From an uncultured Anaeroplasmataceae bacterium (GTDB lineage Bacteria > Bacillota_I > Bacilli_A > Acholeplasmatales > Anaeroplasmataceae), in assembly GCA_934229535.1 (NCBI GenBank), contig CAKQDS010000009.1:1-64000 (forward strand): a stretch of DNA of 64,000 nt, given 5' to 3'. The notes under the pieces were generated by a model that worked only from the letters and a program-made list of their open reading frames with translations, was not told where the DNA came from and made no database searches. Positions within the stretch are counted from its first letter, which is position 1. Each line of letters opens with the position of its first letter. A program made the position numbers and the translations under genes. Shown here one piece after another: positions 30,512-40,000 of the stretch.

Positions 30512-30538
30512 GTTTCAAACATTTATTATGTTTGAAAC
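30512..30538. promoter_or_regulatory. 27-bp perfect palindrome abutting the ATPase -35 box
   Basis: Arms GTTTCAAACAT and ATGTTTGAAAC (11 bp each) around TTATT. It directly touches the -35 hexamer, a classic position for a repressor or activator site. No U-run follows on the minus strand, and the only transcript unit starting here is the ATPase gene. Confidence 0.6.
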
Positions 30539-30684
30539 AATACACATATTATTATATGCATTTATCTGTATAAAATAACTATGAATGTTATTATTTTTAT
30601 CTATCACCAAATTAAACAACCCATAAATTTTAAAGAAGACAACCCACTTATTTATAGATCGCAACCCTTTAATTTTAGAGTAAT

Positions 30685-30713
30685 AAAAAAAGAGTGGAAA
30701 AATCCACTCTCTA
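30685..30713 (-). terminator. Rho-independent terminator of the 3820-aa gene
   Basis: On the minus strand AGAGTGGA, a T loop, TCCACTCT and then a run of six T. It is the diverged partner of the hairpin at 19311-19335. Confidence 0.8.
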
Positions 30714-30716
30714 TCA

Positions 30717-33700
30717 TTAAACTAAGAATCCATCATTAATAATAATTTCTTTAGCTAAATGCTTGTCAAACATTGCGGCATCACTTGTATTAAATGTTCC
30801 ATCATATTTTGAATCAATTAGCATATCTAGGGCATATTTTTGATAATTTGTAAATGTCGAACTATTTCCTAAATAGCTATATGCTAATACCTTATCCTTT
30901 TGATTGATCTTTCCATCACCATTTAAGTCTCCAGTTATTATTACTGTTAGCTTATCTATTACCTTAGAATTTTCATCAATCAATTCTAACTTATAGCCAT
31001 TTCCTACATAGCTTCTACTATATTTACTTGAATCTATTAATGTACCATTTGTATTATAAACTCTTATTCTTTCAATACTATTATCAAATTGCTCTAAGAA
31101 TTTACTCATTATTTGATTGTGTGAAACAAATCTTAATAATAGATCTTGTCCTTCTATGTAGCTTTCATGATTTTGAGCTATCCAGTTATTTCTTCTTCCT
31201 ACTCTTCCATAGGTATAGAATTTATAAATATCATTATTTATTCTAAAGATATTTGCTTCAGCCTTAGCTACCTTGAAGCTTCTATGGATTTCTCCTTGGT
31301 AATTTCCTTTACCAATTATTGTAGCTTCACCTTCGCCTACTACCTGAACATCTGTTGTTTGAAGAATATAATCTGTATCCTTAACTAGTGTACTACCATT
31401 TACTGTTACTACTACATTAGGCTCTGTTCCTATTATTGTGTTTCCTACTACTACATTTTCATCCTTTATTTCTAAAGCTGTTATCTTAAATGTCTTAGTC
31501 TTAGTTCCACTATAGCCATTCTTAAATGCTATCTTGATTATTGCCTCAGTTGTTACATTTAGGTTATTTTCATAGCTTAAATCATAATAATCACTTGTTA
31601 ATAATGTATTATTGGCATAAATATTTAGACTTGGTGTAATTAAAGAACCTGTATATACTTGATCTTCTACATCAGACACGATTATTACTACCTCACCAAA
31701 ATCAGGATTATTAATGATTTCATCATAAATATCAAATGTTTTTACTACAAAGGCATTTTCTGTTGTATAATTGCCATTTCCAAAGATATAAACCATTCCA
31801 GCTCCTACACCCTTGGTATTATTACTTCCATAGATAACACTATAATCAGTATTTAATTCTAGCTTATAATCATTATGCATTATTGTAAGCTCTGGTGTTA
31901 TTTGTCTTCCATTATCATAGCTTTGATCTGCTATCTTAGCTACTACTACATCATTTGAATCTATTACTGCCTTAGAAATTGTAAAATACATTCTCTTACT
32001 TACTGCTTCATAGTTTTCAGTCTCTAAAGCCTTTACTACTACCTCATATGTTCCTGCATTTACTGGAATATTATCTAATAATTTATTATTTTGATAATAT
32101 TCTATTTCTACACTACCATCACCATCATAGCTATATAATACATTTATATCTTTTGATCTATTATATACCTTATCTAGACTAGATGTTATTTCTAGATTTG
32201 GTGTAAGGCGTAGTACAATAATAAAGATATTTCCCTTCTTACTTGCATACCCATCATCAAAAGGAATAAATTCAATACTAAACTCATTTCCTGAAATTGT
32301 AGCATTACCAACAGTAGCTTCTTCATTTGTTCTTAATATAACAAATTCCCATCTACCATATTCATTTGCAGGTAGAGTAATTGTTGATAGCTTTGTTCCA
32401 ACATATGCTACAATACTTGTAACCTTAGCTATTTTATCTTCGCTAAGCTCTTTATATGTTATTACAAATGAAACTTCACTTTGACCACTATAATTGCCTA
32501 ATCCTGTAATAGTTATAGTTGCTACTCCAACACCTGTATTATTCTTATAGGCTACACTAAAATCTTTATCCAATATTAATAATGTCTTATTATTAAACAT
32601 TATTACCTCTGGCTTTATTTCAGCTCCATTATAATATTGATTTGCTATCTCTTCAACATTTAATTTAGCTATATTCTTAGCTATTATCTTAAATTCTACT
32701 GTTTTGCTTCCCTTATAATTTCCCATTCCTGTTAAAACTATACTTGCATTAGTAGAGATTGATAGCTCTACATTATTTTGATATTTTATACTATAATCTT
32801 TGCTTTCCTTTAAGGCTTCATTATAATAGCTTGCTATAAAATTAGGCTTGATTTCTGTTGTCTCATATTCATATTCGTTTTCATTTTCACTATCTGTGAA
32901 TCTAAATGATACATTTGCTATGTCACATGCTACTATCTTAAAGCTTACCTTATTCTTTGCTTCTGCATATTTTCTATTAGCTGCTACTATTACCTCTACA
33001 TAATATGTACCTACATTGATTGGGGCTACTATGCTTTGATTTTGCTCATTATAATAATTAAATGTTACTCTATCATTTGCAAATTCTGCTTCATAGCACG
33101 AACCATTATTATTTAGCTTATTTATTTCCTCTACGCTAAATAATACATTCTTTGTATTATAAACTTTCTCAATATTGCTTTCTTTAAATTCTACTCTTGA
33201 TTCATTTAATTCTACTCTTAAGTAGGCATTTAATTCTACCTCATTATAATTTGTATCTACTGGTACAAATCTTACTTGATATACTACATTTCCTACCTTA
33301 TCTGCTACTATTTCCTCAAGATCATATTCACTATCTGTTTCATTATTATAGAACTTAAATCCACCGTATTGATTATTATAGCTTGTAAGCTTTTCTACTA
33401 CACTATTTAGCTTTGAATCTACTGTGGTCTCAATTATTCCTAGGCTTGGTATCTTCTTGCTATCTATTTCGCCCTTTAAGATATTAAAGCTCTTAGTTAT
33501 TTCACCTTGATAATTGCCTTTTCCTACTATTTCTACCAAAGCTTTTCCTACTACCTTATTATTACTATAGGTTGCTTCATAATCACTGCCACTTACTAGT
33601 CTCATTAGATTATCTATTATTTCTAGGCTTGGCTTTTGGGCTTCCTCATTATAATATTTATCTTCTATTTCTTTAACCATTTCTTCATTTAGGTACTTGG

Positions 33701-36700
33701 CTGTTATTTCAAAGCTTATTTCCTTTACTCCAGTATAATTGCCTTTTCCTATTACAGTTATGGTTGATAATACGCCGCTTTTTGCCTTGCTATCTAGATT
33801 ATTCTTATATGCTACATCTATATCATTATTTGTTAATTCATATTCTGCATATTTTACTACTACCTGTGGTGTAATTGATGCTCCATTATATTCATAGCTG
33901 CCTATTTCATTATAGCTTAATCCATTTATATCTTTAGCTCTTATTATAATGCTTTGCTCACTTGATTCACTATATTTATAATAATCATTTTCTTCACTTA
34001 CTAGCTTATAGGTATAGCTTCCTACATTTACTGGTGTATTTTCTAGCTTCTTACCATTTTGATAATATTCTATACTTATTTCACTATTATAGCTTCCATA
34101 GCCCTTTATTTCATATTCAGGTCTATTTATTGCTGCCATATTGTAGATTACATCAACTATGCCTAGCTTATTATAAACTACGGCATTTTTGATTAATCTT
34201 ACGTTTATTGTGGTACTTCCATCTAAATAATTATTATTTGTTGATTTGAAAATCATTTCATAGCTATATTGGTAGCCATTACTATATATTGCCTCTGTTA
34301 GATCATATTCACTACTAAATACTAAATAGCCATAGCCTGAAACAACATAGCTACTTATATCTATATCGCCTATTGTATTTAATACTGCTTTATTTTCTAC
34401 ATACTTTAAAACATTTATTTCTATTGTCTTAATCTCTGGTATAAAGCTTGCTATACTTGCTTTACTTATTTCATAGCTGCCCTCTATATTATCCTTATAA
34501 TTTCCTATTCCTTTTACAGCTACTACTACATTGCCGGCATTTATTACATCGCCATATTTTAGCTCATAATCTACATTATTTTGTAATAATGTCTCTTCTC
34601 CAAGGCTTATATAAACTTTTGGATATAGCTTTTGCTCATTTCCATTATATTCTACTCTTGCCTCTGTAAATTCTACTCTTGCTTCACTTAGGCTTCTTCT
34701 ATTAATTGTTAATGTGCCTAATTCATATGATACATTTATTTCATAATTATCTGCTTCAAAGCTGATATTTTCTAGCTTTATATCATATATTCCAGCATTT
34801 TGATTTAAGCTTGTACTATATTCATTTTGCTCGTGTAGACTAAATTTATATATTGCCTCATTTTGAGCCTTTATTCCTTCTACTGTATCACTACCTAGTA
34901 AGCCTACTACTGATTTTATCTTATAGCTGCCATTATATTTGACATTTCCACTATATGTTTCCTCATAATCAGTAGCTGCTACACTTATTGATAGACTTGC
35001 CTTACTTATTTCAATAGTAAATGTGCCTTCATAGCCTTCATGATTTGCAGCCTCTACATAATAATAAATCTTATTTACTCCTACATTCTTTATTATTATT
35101 TCTTTACTATTTTTCTTTGTCTTGGCATCCTCTATTGATACATTACTATAATATACTATAGCTTGCATATTACCTTTTGTTTTAGCACTTACTTCACCAC
35201 TATGGCCTATGCCATCATATATTCCCTTATAGCCCTTACTACTTACTACTAGCTTAGCCTCACTTATTACTAGACTTGCTGTATTATAGCTTATATCGCC
35301 TATTACATAATTTTCAGCTTCGCCATTTAAGCCTCCCATACTTATTGTATAGGCTCCTACATTTTGATTTATTGTTGTACTTCCATCAAAATAATAGATT
35401 GCATCTCCATTTAAGTTTATTATTTCATTTAAGTCTAATTCTAAATCATTTTCAACTATGCCTACTGCGCTTACTATACTATAATCATTCTTATATAAAT
35501 ATTCTACATTTCCACTATAGACACTATTTTGTCCTCTTGGACTTACTACTATCGAAATTGTCTTCTTATTTATTGTTATTGTATATTCTACTGTTTCACT
35601 TTCGTGATTCTTTGCGCTTATTGTACATTCTACAGTTGTTATTCCTGCATTTGTTCTTGATGGTGTTACATTATAGTTATATGTAATCTCACTTCCATCT
35701 ACACTTTGAGCACTTACTGTTCTTTCTAATGGCTTTCCATCATATGTCTTTATTCCATCATTACTATAGCTTATATTATTTAACTTCGCATTTGTAATCT
35801 CATAGCTTCCTGATACATTTGTTTGCTTAGTTATCTTATAATTTTCACTTTCAATTTCTAAGCCTACTATTGTAATCTCATAGCTTCCTACATCACTTAC
35901 AAATTCGCCGCCATTTGCCTTATATTCTACATCTTCATTTACCGCAAATATGCTATTTATTGTATCATTCTTAGCTAAGGCTGTTACATTTTCAATTTGA
36001 TAGCCCTTTACATAATCAATTCTACCATTATATACCTGCTTATATGAATTTACGATTACCTTTATCTCTATTTCCTTTTGATTTACAACATATGGATATT
36101 CCTTATCTATATTTGTTCCATTTTCCCATTCATAGTTTATGGTATCCTTTATTCCTACTACTGCTTTATAGCTTCCGGCATTTTTATATACATTTCCACT
36201 TATTACCATTGTCTTTTCATCGTAATTTGTTGGTATATATTCATACTCTTGGCTATCATATACTATTGTTTGATTATTAGCACTTGGTATTACTAGCTTG
36301 GCCTTTGTTATTTCCATTTCGCCGTTATTATATTCTATGCTTATTTCATAATTATTATTGCTTAAATATAATCCACTTAATTCTACTACATATAATCCGG
36401 CATTTACTGGTGCTTCTTCACTTCCATTATATGTATATTTATTATTTGCGCTACTTTCTGATATTACATCGCCACTTATTAATCTATCATAGCTAATATC
36501 TAAGCTTCCCTTATACATACTTGAAAGTCCTGTATATTCTATCTTATAGCTTTCTAGTACTACATTTGCTACTAGCTTTCTTCTTAAGATATTAATACTA
36601 CTACTTCCTACTGCTTCTTTGTAATTTGCTACATTTATTTTATAATATACTGTCTTTTCGCCTTCTGTAAAGCCTGTATACTGATGATCTGTAACATTAT

Positions 36701-37087
36701 TTGAATAGCTGCCGTTTTCTTTATCACTATAGCTTATAGTTGCTCCGGCTATATTACATACTACTTCGATATGATGGGCTTTACCATCATATTGGGCATT
36801 ATAGCCTGTAACATTATAATCGCTTCCTAGTACTAATGTTCCCTTTTCTATATTTAAGGTATAATTAACATAGCTTCCTTTATAATTTGTTCCCTCTTTT
36901 AAGGTTATTGTTACTACTACCTCTCCTATTCCTAAAGACTTTAGGCTTACTACTGGATCACTATAGCTTATTTCTACTATTCCTTTATTACTTTCTATAG
37001 CTATTTCTCCATCTCCTACTTTATTTGTGATGGTTACTTTATCTACATTTGGATACTCTATACTGCCACTTGTCTTATCTATTGCAA
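30717..37087 (-). repeat. 6.37-kb direct repeat, copy 2 (3' part of the 3820-aa gene)
   Basis: Partner of 19339-25709. Beyond 37087 the two genes are only related at repeat-family level, so the near-identity has a sharp edge inside both coding regions. Confidence 0.95.
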
Positions 37088-40000
37088 ATGAGCCTTGGGC
37101 CTTTTCAATAACAAACTTCTTTGCTTCTGTTACAGCACTATTATAGTTTGCTGTTTGACTTATTACAGCATAAATATAATATTCTCCAGCATCTAGGCTT
37201 GTTCCTATTATTCCTACAAACTCTGTACCTTCACCATCCAAGTTCTTCTTATAATAGTAGCTAATTGCTCCTTGCTCTATCATTCCTGATACGCTTGGGG
37301 TTGATACCTCTCCTGCATATACATAGCCTTCCATGTTTATGCTTGGGGTTATTGTAGCTCTTAATACACTAAATGTTATCTTAGATGTTGTATAGCTCTT
37401 ATAATTATTGCTTTCCGCTATTACGGCATACATATAATATACGCCTGCATTTAAGCTCTTATTATTCAAGCCCTTATATTCATTATATGTTCCATCAATA
37501 CTATTTGAATAATAATATGTTACTCCACTATTTCCTGGATTATTGGTTATACTTGGGGTTGATACTACTCCAGAATATGTATATCCACTATTCTTTACTT
37601 CTGATGTAAAGCCTGCCTTTTCAATTGTCCATATTACTTCCTTTGGAGTAATTGTTTTATCATTCCAACAAGTATTATCAGTATCTAGCAATGTAAATGT
37701 TAATGTATAACTTCCAGCATTTGTACCATTTGCACTACCACTTTGACTCATATATTTTTCAATTACATTATTTAATACAACGTTTTGCACGCTCTTATTA
37801 TATACATAGCTTCCTGATATAGTTGGAACACTTAGCTTTAATGCTACTACAGTTATATCTATTTCAAATGTAATATTACTATAATTTGTATTATTTGGTT
37901 TAAATACTACATTAGCAGTCTTATCTGCTACCTTTGGTAATAAATTTGAATTCTCCCAAATGAATACTCCTTCAACACTTCCGACTCCACCATTCAATAA
38001 ATACTTACCTAAATTATTTGAATAGGTTATTGTATCAGTTTGTGGCTTTGTAGTAATACTTGGTGTTGCTTGTCTTATTCTCCAAGTTACTACTCTATCA
38101 GCTATACTATCATTTATCCAGCAGGTATTATTTGTATCTAATAATTGATATGTTACTGTATATTCTCCTACATTTGTTGCCTTCCATGTTGGATTTACTA
38201 CCTTCATATATGTTAAATCAACATGATTCATATATGCTTGCTTTTCAGTTCCATCATAGATAAAATCTTTTGTTTGAGCCGGTAATTCCAACTTCAATTT
38301 AAGTACCTTTATCTCTAATTCAAATTCATATTCATTATAGTTTTCTGGAAATTGTGGCACATATACTACAGTTGCAGTTTGCTCTGAAACAGTTGGCTTA
38401 TGGCTTCCATCCTTCCATTTAAATGTACCTAAGGTATTTGTAGCTCCACCAGTAAGCTCATATTCACTTAAAGCATGTGAATATGTTATATCGCCTACTG
38501 TTGGCATTGTGGTAATTGTTGGTTTTACCTTATTTATAGTAAATACTAATATCACATCAGCTATACTACCATCAGTTGCCCAGCCTGTATTTGCTGTATC
38601 TAATAGCTTTATGGTAATATTTTGACTTCCACCATTTCTTCTTGAATTACCAGTTATACTCATATATTTAGCATTATAGTTAGTTGGAATACATGTTTGA
38701 TTTGTACCATTATAGCTATATTTTGTAGTAATTGTTGGTTTCGTCAACAATAGCTTTGATACACTAATAGTTATTGTTACTTCTTTAGTATTATAATTGG
38801 CCGTATCAGTTGGTGTAAATACAACAACTGCTGTAGTTGTAGAAACAGTTGGCATTAATGATCCATTCTTAAAAGCAAATGAACCAGATGTAGACGCACT
38901 TCCACCATTTAATTTATATTCACTTAATTTATGTGAATAAATAATTCCACTCACTGTTGGATTTGCACTAATTGTAGGATTTGCCTTAGCAATTGTCCAG
39001 CTTAAGCCTTTAGCTGTAGCTGTATTATCGCTCCAAATAGTATTTGCTGTATCATTTAATGAAACACTAAATGAATAAGTACCTGCATTAGTTGCACTTG
39101 TTGTACCACTTTGTTTCATATATGTTGCATTATAATTATTTAATGAAACAGTTTGAGACTTTGTATTATAAGTATAACCACCACTTACTGTTGGAATACT
39201 TAATTTTAATTTAGTAACTGAAATATCAAGATTAAATGTAACAGCTTTAAAATTATTGATAAAATCCGCATTTGGTGTAAATGTTACACTTGCTGTTTTA
39301 GTTGAAACGCTTGGCTTAGCATTGCCATACGTCCAACTAAAAGTACCTTCAACTCCATAATCTTCATTGCTACCCAAAATAGCCGAACCATTTTTAAGAG
39401 TATATTCATTTAACGAATGTGAATAAGTAATTGTATCAACATCTGGTGTAGTATAAATACGTGGTGTTGCTTTTTGAACTACCCACGTAACTTTTTGATT
39501 AGCAATAGTATTTGTTGACCATATTGTATTTTCTTTATCATCAAGTTCAAATTCAACGTAATATGTTCCAGCATTCATCGCAGTTGTTCCACTTATAGCA
39601 TCGTACATTCCATAATCATAACTAGGACTATGATAATCATCATTAAATGTATATGTTCCCTTTATAGTTGGCACTTGAATTACTAATCTTGCAACTGAAA
39701 TTGTAATTGTGAATGTTACTGAATTATAATTTGAATTACTAGGTGTAAATGTTACACTTGCAGTTTTATCAGCAACCTCTGGCTCCAATGAGCCATTTGT
39801 CCAAGCAAATGTACCCGCAACGCTCGCTACACCACCACTTAATGTATATTCACTTAATTTATGTGAATAAGTCATTCCACCAACAGTTGGTTTTGTAGTA
39901 ATTGTAGGATTTGCCTTAGCAATTGTCCACTTTGCATTCTTTACTGCTGTTGTATTATCGCTCCAACAAGTATTTGCTGTATCCTTTAATGTAAATGTAA

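Noticed and set aside
30617..30667. Three CAACCC repeats at 22-23 bp spacing downstream of the 3820-aa terminator
   Set aside because: Too few and too short to call a CRISPR or iteron array; the bases between are not conserved.
19650..36496. Many plus-strand frames rich in Leu, Tyr and His, each found twice 11,378 bp apart
   Set aside because: Antisense shadows of the duplicated dockerin-protein genes; the repetition only reflects the 6.37-kb repeat.
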